Shown in pieces: positions 1 to 9,624 of a stretch of 64,000 nt of DNA. How positions within the stretch are numbered: position 1 is the first letter of the stretch; the number at the start of each line of letters is the position of its first letter. Both the position numbers and the translations under genes were made by a program. Under the pieces are notes generated by a model that saw only the letters and a program-made list of their open reading frames with translations, was not told where the DNA came from and did no database searches. The stretch is from positions 1-64,000 of the forward strand of contig CAVTND010000020.1 of the NCBI GenBank assembly GCA_963735955.1, read 5' to 3'. Source of the DNA: CAVTND01 sp963735955. Lineage in GTDB: Bacteria > Pseudomonadota > Gammaproteobacteria > Burkholderiales > Burkholderiaceae_F.

Positions 1-450
1 TCGCCGTCACCGAGGCGGCCGATCGCGTGGGGCCAGCACGCGAGCACACGCGCCCATTTGATCGAGCAGGACGCGGGTCGGCACGAGCACGAGCGTCGCC
101 ACGGCGAGCTTCGCGATCGCTGCGAGCGCGACGACGGTCTTTCCCGATCCGGTGGGGAGTGCGACCACGCCGCGGTGGTTCGCGGCGTCCCAGCGTTCGA
201 GTGCTTCGCGCTGGTACCAGCGCAGCACCGGGATCGTCCATGCTCCGTCGAGGCTGGCGCAGGCTGTTTCGTCCGAGATGCGGACACCTCCGTCCGCCAG
301 GCGGCTCCGATCAGGGCCTCGTGGTGCTCGGCCGGAACGCGCCACGCGCGACGCTCCTCGTCCCATGCAGCTCCTGGAATTCGCCGAGGATCTTCACCCG
401 CGTGCTCGGCTTCCAGGACCAACGTTCCGCGATCGAATCGAATCCGCATC
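1..450 (-). CDS. XPB/SSL2-type DEAD-box helicase, N-terminal part (cut by window start, frameshifted)
   Basis: Superfamily 2 helicase of the XPB/restriction-Res type, an ATP-driven DNA translocase. The protein begins near 450 (MRIRFDRGTLVLEAE), continues through a Q-motif-like stretch (LRWYQREALERW) and a Walker A motif (ALPTGSGKTVVALAA, about 175-120), then motif Ia (LVLVPTRVLLDQ). After one extra base near 57 the frame resumes as WARVLACWPHAIGRLGDG, the usual sequence of this family before motif II. One more frame change lies near 300. The catalytic DEXH box and C-terminal RecA lobe lie beyond base 1. The family call is firm; the cellular role (repair or transcription) is not shown here. 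Confidence 0.8.
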
Positions 451-559
451 GCTGAGGGCAGAGCAACTCGCGTACCGACGTGGCTGATGTCGGGCTGATG
501 TCGGAGATCCCCGCGTGGGGCCTTACAACGGGTGGATGCCGTCCAACCAAAGGAACCCT

Positions 560-1103
560 ATGCGCACCACGATCGCTTGCCTCGCTCTCGCGCTCTCCGC
601 CTCGGCCTGCATCATCCACGACGACCAAGGGGACGACGAAGTCGGCAACGGCAGTGGCAGTGGCAGCGGCAGGGCGTGGTAGCGGCAGCCTGACACCGCT
701 CGCCGGTCGCTGGTTCTATGACGAGACCACGCCGGTCTCGAGCAACTGTCCGGGGATCATCAATCAGGCCCAGGCGCCCGGAGACTTCCGAATCGGGACC
801 ATCTCCACGGCCGCCGGCTTCCGCGTCATCCCCGACGACGGGACCGCGCCGTTCCAGTGCACGCTGTCGGGCAAGGCCTTCAGCTGTCCCGAGCGTCTCG
901 CGGACACGCTGGACTACCGCAACGACGGAGTCGATGCCGTGGTGACGATTCACGCGGACGCGCGGGGCACGTTCTCTGGAGCGAATCGTGCGTCCGGCCG
1001 GCAGGAGGCGACCGTCGACTGCAGTGGCACTCAGTGCGCGGCGTATGGCGGCAGCGCGCTGCCGTGCCACTTCACGGTCGACTTCATCATCGCGGCGTTC
1101 TGA
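560..1103 (+). CDS. putative secreted lipoprotein (frameshifted)
   Basis: About 175 residues. The ATG at 560 follows an AAGGA box. A signal peptide with lipobox (LALSASACI) puts the lipid-anchored Cys near residue 19, then an acidic and Gly/Ser linker (DDQGDDEV, GSGSGSG). The first frame stops at a TAG near 679 in the Gly/Ser codons; the downstream frame (SGSLTPLAGRWFYDET onward) is clearly the same protein, so one base is probably extra near 670. The mature domain has several Cys (PFQCTLSG, FSCPER, VDCSGTQC, LPCHF), suggesting disulphides. No family recognised. Such short lipoproteins are typical of myxobacterial genomes. Confidence 0.7.
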
Positions 1104-1148
1104 CCCGTCGAACCCGATCAACGGGGCGCGGCGGCCGGAGCGCTGCCA

Positions 1149-1669
1149 TCACTGCTTGGTGAACACGAGCGCCTGCGTTCCTTCGAGCACGGTCGAATAC
1201 AACGTGAAGCTCGTCGACGTCGCGTCGAAGCCGTAGGTCACACCGATGCCGCCGCTGGGGCACGTTCGCGTGACCGTGACCGTCGTTCCCGCGACCGCAT
1301 ACGTGCCGTTCTCCTGCGTCGTCTGGTCGCTCGTGCCGTTGATGTTGCGCTGCACCAGGTAGGTCGTCGCGGTGTTGACGGTCTGGGCCTGAATCATCTG
1401 TCCCGTGGCCCCCGTCGTCCCGCCGATCCCTGTGTAGATCGTGATCGCCGTGACCGTGTAGTTACCGGGCACGACCGCCGTCCCCGTCGGCGTGGGGGCG
1501 GCTTGAGCCACCCGCGTCGCGGCGACCACGTTCGAAGGAGCAACGAGCGCGCTGCACTGACCGCTGGAGTCCGGCGGCGCATCGATGACAACCGCCGCCG
1601 TTCCGGCGCCTGGCCGTCGTCGCCGCAAGCGAGCAACCACACACACGACACCAACCAGAGCTTGTGCAT
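1149..1669 (-). CDS. putative lipoprotein of unknown function (frameshifted)
   Basis: The start at 1669 gives MHKLWLVSCVWLLACGDDG, a lipoprotein signal with lipobox LLAC near residue 15. One extra base near 1600 shifts the frame; the second part runs from about AAVVIDAPPDSSGQC through TYLVQRNINGTSDQTTQEN to the stop at 1149. The Thr/Gly/Val-rich body looks like a small beta barrel or beta sandwich; a strand near the C-terminus (TSFTLYSTVLEGTQ) resembles the tail of lipocalin-like proteins, but I do not assign a family. It lies downstream of the proline-rich membrane protein on the same strand and converges with the lipoprotein gene ending at 1103. Confidence 0.6.
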
Positions 1670-1730
1670 GCGCGACAGTCACACCCGCCAGAAGGTGTGT
1701 CCATCGGGCCTGCAGCCGAATCTCCGAGGT

Positions 1731-3328
1731 CAGAGCAGGACGCCGCCGGTCGGGGACGCCGGCATCGGGCGGCGGGGCGCGCTCGGGCCGGCGGCGCTGC
1801 CGCTTCCGGTCGCCGGGCTCGACGGGCAGCGCGACGCCGGGCGGCGCGAGCGGGCGCTCGCGGGCGGCAGCGGCGGGAACGTCCGACTGCGGGACACCGG
1901 CGGGACCGGCGCGGAGCTCGTCGAGCGAGCTTGCGGACGTAGGGCGCCCACGCGGCCGCATCGGTGACGTGGCGCGGGCCGCTGCGCGGCCGCGATGTCG
2001 AACTGCTTCGCGGCCTCGGTGAGCGTGTCGGCGGCCTTGCGCAGCTTGGCGGACGCGCGCCAGTACACGACGTCGCCGAGCAGCCGCTCGATCTCGTCGC
2101 GCGCGTCGATCGCGATCGTCGTCGCGGCGCAGCGAGCGCGCGACGAGCAGCGCCTGCTTGAGCTGCGCCTCGGCGTCGTCGACCTTCGTGACCTCGCGCG
2201 CCGTGAGCAGCGTGCGTCGCGTGGTCCTTCAGGATCTTGAGGTAGTGCGCCGCGAGCTCGGCCCTGTCCTCGGTCTCGTGCGGCTGCACACGGCGCCTCG
2301 GGCGGGATCTTGAGCGGCCTTCCACTCGGCGCCGTCGAGCGACGACTCGCCCCACGGCGGAAACGAGCGGCCCTTGCTCGACCACGACACGGTCGGCCTC
2401 GCACGCGATCTGGTAGCGCTCGCTGTTCAGCTTGCCGAGGATCACCATCGCCGCGATGCCGCCGCCGACGACGAGCGTCGAGCGCACCGACGATCATCGT
2501 CTTGCGGCTGCGCGGCTTGCCGGACCGCCGCCATCGCCGTCGTCGTCGTCTCATCGTCGTCATCGACCGGGGTCGGCGCGCGCTTCGGCTTCGTCGTCGC
2601 GCCGGTCGTCGCCTCGGGCGGAGTCGCACCGACGGCGGCGCGCAGATCGTTCTCGCTGTACGAGCTGGGCAGCAGTGGGGCCTCGGCCGCGTCGGCAGCG
2701 GCGGCGCCGGCGCCGCGCATGTCCGGGGCAGCGGACGTCGGCGAGCTGGCCACGGCACGCCGGCCGCGCGCGTGTCCGGGCACCGGACGTCGTGGCACCG
2801 GACATCGGCGCGCCGGACACATCGGTCCATGACACCGCGCCCGAGCTCTCGGTCGGCGGCAGACCCGCGCCGCCCACGCCCGCTGGCTGAAGACCGGGTG
2901 GGCTCGGCATGTCGGTCCACGACATCGAACCGGAGCTCTCGGTCGGCGGAACACCAGCGCCGCCGCCCTGCTGGGGTGGGCTCGGCATGTCGGTCCACGA
3001 CATCGCGCCGGAACTTCGGTCGGCGGCAGACCTGTCGTGGCGCCGCCGGCTTGCTGCGGTGGGTTCGGTATATCGGTCCACGACATCGTGCCGGAGCTCT
3101 CGCTCGGCGAGCGGGTGTCCGGCGGCGCGGACGCGGCGGGCATCCTGTGCCCTTCGACTTCGCCTTCGGCTTCGAGACCGGAGTGGGGGCCTCCTGTGCC
3201 AGGTCGAGGGGGCCGCGGCGGCGAACGGGCGGCAGGTCGGCGAGCGGAAGCGGAGCGAACGGGTCGGGGCGCTCGGGCGGTTTCGGCGGATCGTCGTCGT
3301 CGCCGCCGCCGCCCGGCTCGTCGGTCAC
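1731..3328 (-). CDS. proline-rich repeat membrane protein of unknown function (several frameshifts)
   Basis: Starts at a GTG (3328) that overlaps the TGA of the upstream GGDEF gene (GTGA), so the two are translationally coupled. The N-terminus is acidic and proline-rich (DEPGGGGDDDDPPKPPERP). Residues about 90-190 hold four to five copies of a motif close to PPTESSGSMSWTDMPSPP at roughly 80-90 base spacing (2823-3100). A single transmembrane segment follows (TLVVGGGIAAMVILGKL, about 2480-2430), then a helical C-terminal domain (ELAAHYLKILKDHA, TDAAAWAPYVRKLA). At least five single-base frame changes break it and the exact C-terminus near 1700 is uncertain. The topology suggests a cytoplasmic low-complexity arm and a periplasmic domain. 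No known family seen. Confidence 0.5.
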
Positions 3329-4325
3329 GGCGCGACCTCGACGCGATTGCGCCCGCGCTCCTTCGCGCCGTACAGCGCGACGTCGGCGCGCTCGATCAGA
3401 TCGGGCATCGGCTCGCCCATCCGCCACTGCGCGATGCCGACCGAGATCGCGCAGCAGCAGCGCGAGGCCGTCGCCGACGTCGAACGCGCGCTCGCACACG
3501 CGCTGGCGCATGCGCTCGCCGACCTCCCACGCGCGGCCGGCGTCGGCCTTCGGCAGCACGACGAGGAACTCCTCGCCGCCGTAGCGCACGAGCAGGTCGC
3601 CGGCGCGGATCGCGCTGCGCAGCCGGCGCGCGACCTCGGCGAGCACGACGTCGCCGACGCCGTGGCCGTACTGATCGTTGACCGCCTTGAAGTGATCGAC
3701 GTCGACCATCGCGACCGAGAGCGAGCGATCGCGATCGATCGCGGCCTCGATCTCCTGCGGCAGGCGCTGCATGCAGGAACTCGCGGTTGTACGCGCCGGT
3801 CAGCGGATCGGTGACCGCGACGCGGTGGAGGCGCACGTTCTCGATGTCGAGCGCGATCGTCGTCGCGATGAAGCGCACGAGCTCGAGGTGGTCGGCGTCG
3901 AACGCGTCGGCGCGCTCGCTCGTCGCGGTGACGACGCCGACGCGCTCGCCGCGCGCGAGCAGCGGCACGCACAGCATCGACGCGATCGGGGTCTGGTTCG
4001 CGGGCAGCAGGACGAACCGCGCGTCCTTGGTGACGTCGTCGATCAGCGCCGACTCGCCGCGCTCGACGACCCAGCCGGCGACGCCCTCGCCGACCGCGAA
4101 CGACAGCGTGTGCATGCGCTCGGTGCGCAGGCCGTAGGCGGCCTTCGCGAGCAGGCGCTTGCGGTCGGCGTCGAGCAGCATGACCGAGCACGCCTTCGCG
4201 TCGATCAGCTGGCAGATCAGCTCGGCGATCCGCGACAGCAGGATGCCCGGATCGAGATCGGAGCCGATCAGCTTGCCGATCTCGAACAGCGCCGCGGGGA
4301 GCTTCTGCAGCTGCTCGGTGTTCAT
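3325..4325 (-). CDS. GAF-GGDEF diguanylate cyclase (frameshifted)
   Basis: Makes cyclic di-GMP from two GTP. The ATG at 4325 overlaps the TGA of the hpt gene (ATGA). An N-terminal GAF domain spans about residues 10-160 (IGKLIGSDLDPGILLSR through RFIATTIALDIENV), then a GGDEF domain begins with the usual DPLTGAYNR, followed after a frameshift near 3772 by VDVDHFKAVNDQYGHG and the active-site signature RYGGEEF near 3565. A second shift near 3450 leads to the terminal ADVALYGAKERGRNRV, the normal family ending. The active-site residues are intact, so catalysis is expected if the shifts are sequencing errors. No inhibitory RxxD was looked for across the broken region. Confidence 0.85.
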
Positions 4326-4898
4326 GCCGGTCGCGCCTGCACGTAGCCGATGAACGGCAGGTTGCGGTACTGCTGCGCGACGTCGAGGCCGTAGCCGACG
4401 ACGAACTTGTTCGGGATCGTGAAGCCGAGGTAGTCGATCTTGACCTCGCGCTCGGCGCGCTCCGGCTTGTGGAGCAGCGAGCACAGCTTGATGCTCGCGG
4501 GCCGGCGCGTGCGCGAGGTTCTCGAGCAGGTAGTGGACGGTGTGCCCGGTGTCGACGATGTCCTCGACCACGATCACGTGCTTGCCCTCGATCGGCCGCG
4601 ACAGATCCTGCGTGATCTGGACGACGCCGGAGGACACGGTCGCGTCGCCGTAGCGACGAGATGCCGATGAAGTCGACGAAGATCGGCAGCGCCGATGTGA
4701 CGCACGAGGTCGGCCAGGAAGATCACCGAGCCCTTGAGCACGCCGATCACGACGACGTCGGCCGTGCTCGACGAGCGGCGCGTAGTCCGCCGTGATCTGC
4801 GCCCCGAGCTCGGCGACGCGCGCGGCGATGGCCTCGGCGGAGATCAGCTCGGCGAACGGGTCGGGGGAGCGGTTCCAGGCGGGCGGCGACGAGGCCAT
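4322..4898 (-). CDS. hpt: hypoxanthine phosphoribosyltransferase (frameshifted)
   Basis: Purine salvage: transfers phosphoribose from PRPP to hypoxanthine or guanine. The N-terminus (MASSPPAWNRSPDPFAELIS) is longer than in E. coli Hpt. The PRPP-binding motif VIVVEDIVDTGHT (about 4575-4537) is complete, and the segment DYLGFTIPNKFVVGYGLD near 4440-4380, with the terminal YRNLPFIGY, is diagnostic for Hpt. Three or four single-base frame changes lie near 4775, 4690 and 4505. It heads a compact minus-strand set (hpt, GGDEF, proline-rich protein) joined by 4-base stop/start overlaps, and is divergent from the 5'-nucleotidase gene, so a nucleotide-metabolism neighbourhood is likely. Confidence 0.88.
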
Positions 4899-4964
4899 GC
4901 CCCGAATGTATCCCAGTCACGGCCGATGGTGCGCCGCGGCGTGATCACGCTACAATTGACTCGA

Positions 4965-6482
4965 ATGGTCGCGCAGCCTCGGACCTCGACCCGCAGCTCG
5001 GCGCGCTGCTGGGCGAGACCACGACGGAGATCGACGTCGCCGCGCAAGAACCGCGTGTTCTGCAACCGCAACCTCCGGATGGACACGATCGAGATGATCG
5101 GGTTCGACATGGACTACACGCTCGCGCTCTACCACCAGGACAAGCTCGAGCAGCTGTCGATCGAGCTGACCCTCGGCAAGCTGATCGAGAAGCACGGCTA
5201 CCCCGAGGCGATCCGCGAGCTCCACTACGACCCGCGGTGGGCGATCCGCGGCCTGATGGTCGATCGCCAGCTCGGCAACGTGTTCAAGATGGACCGCCAC
5301 AGCCACGTCGGCCGCTGCTACCACGGCTTCCGCGAGCTCGACCACGACGAGCGCAAGGCGACCTACCGCAACGAGAAGATCAACCTGTCGAGCGATCGCT
5401 GCGAGTGGATCGACACGCTGTTCGGTCTGCCCGAGGCGGTCATGTACACGACGCTGGTCGACTGGGCCGACCAGCCAGACCGGCACCGTCGACTACGACA
5501 AGCTGTTCGGCGACATCCGCACCGCGATCGACGAGGCGCACCGCGACGACACGCTGAAGAGCGTGATCAAGGCGGACCTGCCGTCGTTCATCGTCAAGGA
5601 CCCGCTGCTCGGCGAGACGCTGCACAAGTTCCGCAGCTCGGGCAAGAAGCTGTTCCTGCTGACCAACTCGCTCTACGACTACACCGACGCGTCGTGATGA
5701 GCTACCTGCTCGACGGCGAGCGCAAGGCGTACCCGTCGTGGCGCAACTACTTCGACATCGTGATCGTCGGCGGCGCGAAGCCGGCGTTCTTCAACGAGCT
5801 GCGGCCGTTCGTGCAGATCGATCCGGCGACCGGCGCGCCGATCGACGAACGGCGAGATCAAGCACCTGTCGCGCGACAAGGTCTACCAGGGCGGCAACGT
5901 CGTCGCGTTCGAGCAGATGACCGGCATCAAGCGGCGAGCAGGTGCTCTACATCGGCGACCACATCTACGGCGACATCCTGCGGCTGCGCAAGCAGCACAT
6001 GTGGCGCACCGCGATGGTGCTGCAGGAGCTCGAGCGCGAGATCTCGGTCAGCGATCGGCTCGAGGCGCAGATCCAGCGACCTCGAGCTGCTCGATCGCCG
6101 CCACCGCAACCTCGAGTCGGAGATCGACTACCAGACGCTGCGGCTCAAGAAGATCCAGCGCCTGCTCGACGACGAGACGACGTCGCCGCCGCTGCGCGCG
6201 CGGCTCGAGGAGGAGCGCAAGCACGCGCGCGCGAGCGTCGATTCGCTGCGCGATCGCGCCGGCCTGATGGACACCGAGGTCGACTCGCTCGAGGCGCGGA
6301 TCGATCGCGCGTACAACTCGCACTGGGGCTCGTGCCTGCGCGAGGGCAACGAGAACTCGCGGTTCGGCGAGCAGGTCAACGACTACGCCGACCTCTACAC
6401 GTCGCGCGTCTCGAACTTCGGGCCGTACTCGCCGCTGCGCTACTTCCGCGCGCCGCGCCGGCCGATGCCGCACGAGGTCTGA
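4965..6482 (+). CDS. HAD-superfamily 5'-nucleotidase, IMP-GMP type (several frameshifts)
   Basis: About 500 residues, matching the cytosolic IMP/GMP-specific 5'-nucleotidase family that dephosphorylates purine nucleotides. The HAD motif I is seen as GFDMDYTLALY just after the family's NRNLRM segment (5070-5135); the central lid region (SHVGRCYHGF, DDERKATYRNEKIN) and a late HAD motif (QVLYIGDHIYGDI, 5938-5975) follow. The C-terminus is coiled coil (6080-6300) then SRVSNFGPYSPLRYFRAPRR. About seven extra bases (for example near 5468, 5846, 5931, 6071) break the frame. A TACAAT at 4951-4956 only nine bases before the ATG would give a nearly leaderless transcript. It is divergent from hpt, which acts on the same purine pool. 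Confidence 0.85.
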   Translation: MVAQPRTSTRSSARCWARPRRRSTSPRKNRVFCNRNLRMDTIEMIGFDMDYTLALYHQDKLEQLSIELTLGKLIEKHGYPEAIRELHYDPRWAIRGLMVDRQLGNVFKMDRHSHVGRCYHGFRELDHDERKATYRNEKINLSSDRCEWIDTLFGLPEAVMYTTLVDWADQPDRHRRLRQAVRRHPHRDRRGAPRRHAEERDQGGPAVVHRQGPAARRDAAQVPQLGQEAVPADQLALRLHRRVVMSYLLDGERKAYPSWRNYFDIVIVGGAKPAFFNELRPFVQIDPATGAPIDERRDQAPVARQGLPGRQRRRVRADDRHQAASRCSTSATTSTATSCGCASSTCGAPRWCCRSSSARSRSAIGSRRRSSDLELLDRRHRNLESEIDYQTLRLKKIQRLLDDETTSPPLRARLEEERKHARASVDSLRDRAGLMDTEVDSLEARIDRAYNSHWGSCLREGNENSRFGEQVNDYADLYTSRVSNFGPYSPLRYFRAPRRPMPHEV

Positions 6483-6488
6483 GCGCGG

Positions 6489-8036
6489 TCAGCGCTTGCG
6501 GAGGCGTCACGCCGAGCCAGTTCGCGACGATCATCGAGATCCGCACCATCTGGATCGTCGCTGATCGGCTCCGCGGTGCGGTGCGTGCGGCGTCCGGCCC
6601 GGCCGCAGCATGATCACGGGAACGAGACGATCGTAGTCGTCGAAGCGATCCATGCGCCGTCGCGACACGCTCGCTCACCTCTTCGGCGATCCACCCGCGC
6701 GCCGGCAGGTAGAACACCTCACCCGATCGCTCGGCGTCGATCATCATGCAGATCGCGAAGGCGTCGCCGGTGCGCTGGTCGCAGCTGCCCGCGTAGCTCG
6801 CGGTGCGGTCCGCGAGCGCGATCCCCGGCGACCCGCGAAGTGCCGCGACGACGGCATCGAGAGCCTTCTCGCGCTGATCGCTGGGCTTCGCGCGTGCTGC
6901 GGCGGTGAGGTAGACGTTCGGATACTTCGCGCTGGCGATCCAGTTGCCCGGTCCGAGCTCGTGGCTCGCCGCCGCATTCGCCGTCGCGGCGAGCTCGTCG
7001 AACACGTACCTGCCGCCGCCCGATCGCTCCGGCAGCGGGGCGGCGCCGTGATCACTCGTGACGATCATTGCCCAGCGCCCGCTACCGACCTGGGCGTCGA
7101 GCGTGCTCGATGAAGTCGGCGAGTTGCTGATCGAGGCGCAGCATCATGTCCCACGCCTCCCACGACTCGTGACCCCAGCCGTGACCGACGTAGTCGTGGG
7201 CTGACAGGCTGAGCACGAGGAGATCCGGCGTCGCGTCGGCGCCGAGCCGCTCGGCGGCGATCGCGGCGCGGCCCGTCGAGAGCACGAGCTCGTTGCCGAG
7301 CGGCATCGCGAACAGGGCTCCGCCGGGATCCTTGGTCGCTTGCGGCGCGTGCGGGAAGGTCGGGCCGAAGCCCTTCTCGCCGACCTCGCCGGGCTGCGCA
7401 TCGATCGTTCCACTCAGCTGCGGCGAGCTGTACCGCATCGATGGGCGTCCACGCTTCGGCGAGGCGCGGTGCGATCGGCGCGACGCGGTTGTACTCGTCG
7501 AGCCATGCCGGCTGCGTCGTGCTCGTCCACGCGATCGCCTTTGCGTCGTACCAGATCGCGGTGCCCGCATGCCCGAGCGGAAGGATGGCGGCGCGGTCCT
7601 TGAGGCTGACGCTGACGGCTTTCGCCTGATCGCCGGGAGCACGGCTCCGGTTCGCCGCTGCGACTGCATCTCCGAGCCCTGGAACACGTAGCCAGCGTGC
7701 CGTCCGTGCGGTCCCGTCCTCGACACTCGTTGTCGCGCGCTCACCGTCGCGGTCCCACCACTCGTTGGCGACGATGCCCGAGCGATACGGCGGCTCGCCG
7801 GTCCCGAGCAGCGCGTGCCCCGGCGCCGTCAGCGTGGCAGGCGTCGGGTACCGGCCGAGGTGCCAGTCGCCTTCGCGGAGCAGGCGGTCGAAGCCGCCGG
7901 TGAGTGCCGGACGCTTCGCCGCGAACGACCATGCGGGGAGCTGATCGATCACGAGGAGAACCACCAGCCTCGGTGTCGGCGCGGGCATCGGGCGTGCTTC
8001 CATCGCGACCGATGGCCCGCACGCTGCGAGCATCAT
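6489..8036 (-). CDS. alkaline-phosphatase-superfamily phosphodiesterase/phosphatase, probably lipoprotein (frameshifted, start at a junction)
   Basis: Type I phosphodiesterase/PafA-like enzyme. RLVVLLVIDQLPAW holds the first metal-binding Asp; TPATLTAPGHALLGTG is the family's nucleophile region, with Thr expected as nucleophile; VLSLSAHDYVGHGWG and MIVTSDHGAAPLPE supply further metal ligands; the end ANWLGVTPP is typical. Length after joining frames, about 510 residues, fits the PafA-like family. Frame breaks lie near 7400, 7090 and 6620. The N-terminus MMLAACGPS looks like the second half of a lipoprotein signal, whose first half is missing because unrelated sequence begins at about 8040. 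It converges with the nucleotidase gene. Confidence 0.75.
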
Positions 8037-8041
8037 CGGTC

Positions 8042-8157
8042 TCGAATGTTGTGAACTCGCCCTCGAAGTACCAAGCAATCAAGGCCGCTTGGCTCGTCGA
8101 GCACAGCGACAGCAGTAAGGCGATTACGCCCACCGATAACGCACGGCTAAATCTCAT
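8042..8157 (-). pseudogene. 5' end of a secreted (PEP-CTERM-like) protein gene, cut at a junction
   Basis: An ATG at 8157 preceded by AAGGGGGG at good spacing starts MRFSRALSVGVIALLLSLC, a clean Sec signal peptide ending in STSQA-A. The mature start LIAWYFEGEFTTFE resembles the first beta strands of betaproteobacterial PEP-CTERM exported proteins. Reading on in the same frame leaves protein-like sequence at about 8040 and enters the antisense of the phosphatase gene. The base composition and gene style change at the same point. I interpret this as a truncated gene at an assembly or recombination joint rather than a functional fusion. Confidence 0.6.
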
Positions 8158-8575
8158 TGCCCCCCCTTGGATAGCTTTTTGCTTCACCGAGGCTAGGTCG
8201 AAGTTTTCCGCACAAGGTGATGCGAAACAAGAGGCGAGGGCACCGTACCTCCTTCGGGCCGACGAACGGAGAGCGAACGAGGTGTAAAGAAGATCGACTA
8301 GCGACGTCAGACGTTCCTGCACTTATCGACCGCGTTCCGCCTCAAAATCGCTAGCGGATAGACCGGGGATAAAGGAGTCGACCCCTCGGAGCGGCGCGCT
8401 AGCACTTAGCAGACGCCCCGTCCGCCGAAGCAGAACCGTTGCTAGCGAGAAACGACTTACTGCTTTCGGGGCGCAGTAGCGAAAGACTTGCTAGGCAAAG
8501 TCCGAGAAGAGCTAGCGTGCCGGGTTCTGGAACGCGCGTAAGTTCCGCCATTTCACCGTGGATATGTTGCCAATG
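8158..8575. other. intergenic stretch with four GCTAGC palindromes
   Basis: No convincing gene is seen in these 418 bases. The hexamer GCTAGC occurs at 8350, 8398, 8441 and 8511, four times in 167 bases, plus a near match GCTAGGC at 8489. The spacing (48, 43, 70) is not regular. They may be operator half-sites or chance. The neighbouring genes are both on the minus strand. Confidence 0.3.
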
Positions 8576-9370
8576 CTATTTCCCCGCGGGCTTGAAAGGC
8601 TTAATAGCGGCGGTGCTAGTCGGTTTAAAGTCCTCCACTCCACCAAGCAATCCTTTCGACAGCGGTCCGGCAACGCCCCCACCGAAGACCATCCCGCTTC
8701 CAAGAGAACCGAATTCTGCGGGACTTGACGAGGTTCCAACTACGAGTGTTCGCGGGATCTGGGTGAACTGAACGGCCAAGTCCGCTATCGCGTTTTCGAT
8801 CCTCAGCAACTGTCCCGCTACTGCGGTCTGCGCTGGCTCCGCGGGAGCGTGCTGCGCTGTCGCCTTCGGCTCCTTCTGGGCCTCTTCCACTAGAGGCTTC
8901 AACCTCTGTTCGATGTCCGGCCAGAACTTGTCAAAGATTTCCTGCAGCGGCTGTGCATCGATTGGCTCGGCAGTGAGGTCGTTAAGAACCTGTACAAGCT
9001 TTAGAAAGTCATCGCGTTCCAACTTCGTCGCCTGAAATGCACTCAACGGGTGTCCAACTTCTGCGTCAGAAACTCCAAGAAGAAGCGTGCAGACCCGACC
9101 GCTTTCTGATGCGGCAATCGCCCCGGCCTCGAAGTTCATCCAACGAGAACCCAAATTCGACGGAGTGAGAACAAAAACTCCTGCCTTGCGTGGTGAACCC
9201 CTGAGCTGCTCATGGAGCGTGTTCCACCAGCTGCTTCCCTTCTGGATGTCGGCAGCAGAATAGAAAGGCTGGATGGCCTGCACGATCTTGGGCAGGTAGT
9301 CACGTAACACGCCAGCGGCCTGCTCACTCACCTTGCCGGACCAGCTTAGGAAGACTGGGGTTCTAGACAC
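8576..9370 (-). CDS. stand-alone TIR-domain protein
   Basis: 264 residues from a GTG at 9370 preceded by AAGGAGA. TIR fold at residues 1-130: strand A (TPVFLSWSGKVSEQA), a helix, the BB-loop region (PFYSAADIQKGSSWWN), strand D (AGVFVLTPSNLGSRW) and the conserved acidic helix NFEAGAIAAS, whose Glu is at the position of the catalytic Glu of TIR NADases. A helical linker rich in Ala, Pro, Gln and Lys (residues 150-215) and a Gly/Ser-rich tail follow. Bacterial TIR proteins usually cleave NAD or make cyclic ADP-ribose signals in abortive-infection systems. Here the neighbours are a WD40 remnant upstream and an unknown plus-strand operon; no known partner such as ThsA is adjacent. NADase activity is inferred from family only. 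Confidence 0.8.
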   Translation of the reverse strand: MSRTPVFLSWSGKVSEQAAGVLRDYLPKIVQAIQPFYSAADIQKGSSWWNTLHEQLRGSPRKAGVFVLTPSNLGSRWMNFEAGAIAASESGRVCTLLLGVSDAEVGHPLSAFQATKLERDDFLKLVQVLNDLTAEPIDAQPLQEIFDKFWPDIEQRLKPLVEEAQKEPKATAQHAPAEPAQTAVAGQLLRIENAIADLAVQFTQIPRTLVVGTSSSPAEFGSLGSGMVFGGGVAGPLSKGLLGGVEDFKPTSTAAIKPFKPAGK

Positions 9371-9560
9371 GGGACTTCTCCTTGCATGGGCAACTTTTCG
9401 ACCGAGGGCATTCCTGCGTTGCCTTAATCCTATCGCGCCTGCACGTTGATGCACCTTTTACAGAAAGTCTAAAACGGTAGCGGCTACACTCTCCCGTCGA
9501 TGGTGGAAGGATCGGGGAAAATCGAGCGCACTCCCCGGAGAGCCAATAACCACGCGGCCC

Positions 9561-9582
9561 CTTGACGACACCGCCTCCGCCA
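9561..9582 (+). repeat. direct repeat copy 1 (island left side)
   Basis: A 22-base sequence starting CTTGAC and ending CACCGCCTCCGCCA recurs with a single inserted base at 20619-20641. The flanks of the two copies are unrelated. It lies between the TIR gene and the WD40 remnant. It may mark an element boundary or be chance. Confidence 0.35.
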
Positions 9583-9624
9583 ATATGCTCCTCGCTTGCA
9601 GGGCCTGCCTTCCAGCACGACTCC

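Noticed and set aside
8576..9370. Assignment of the TIR gene to a Thoeris system
   Set aside because: No SIR2/SLOG-type ThsA gene is adjacent; the neighbours are unknown proteins.
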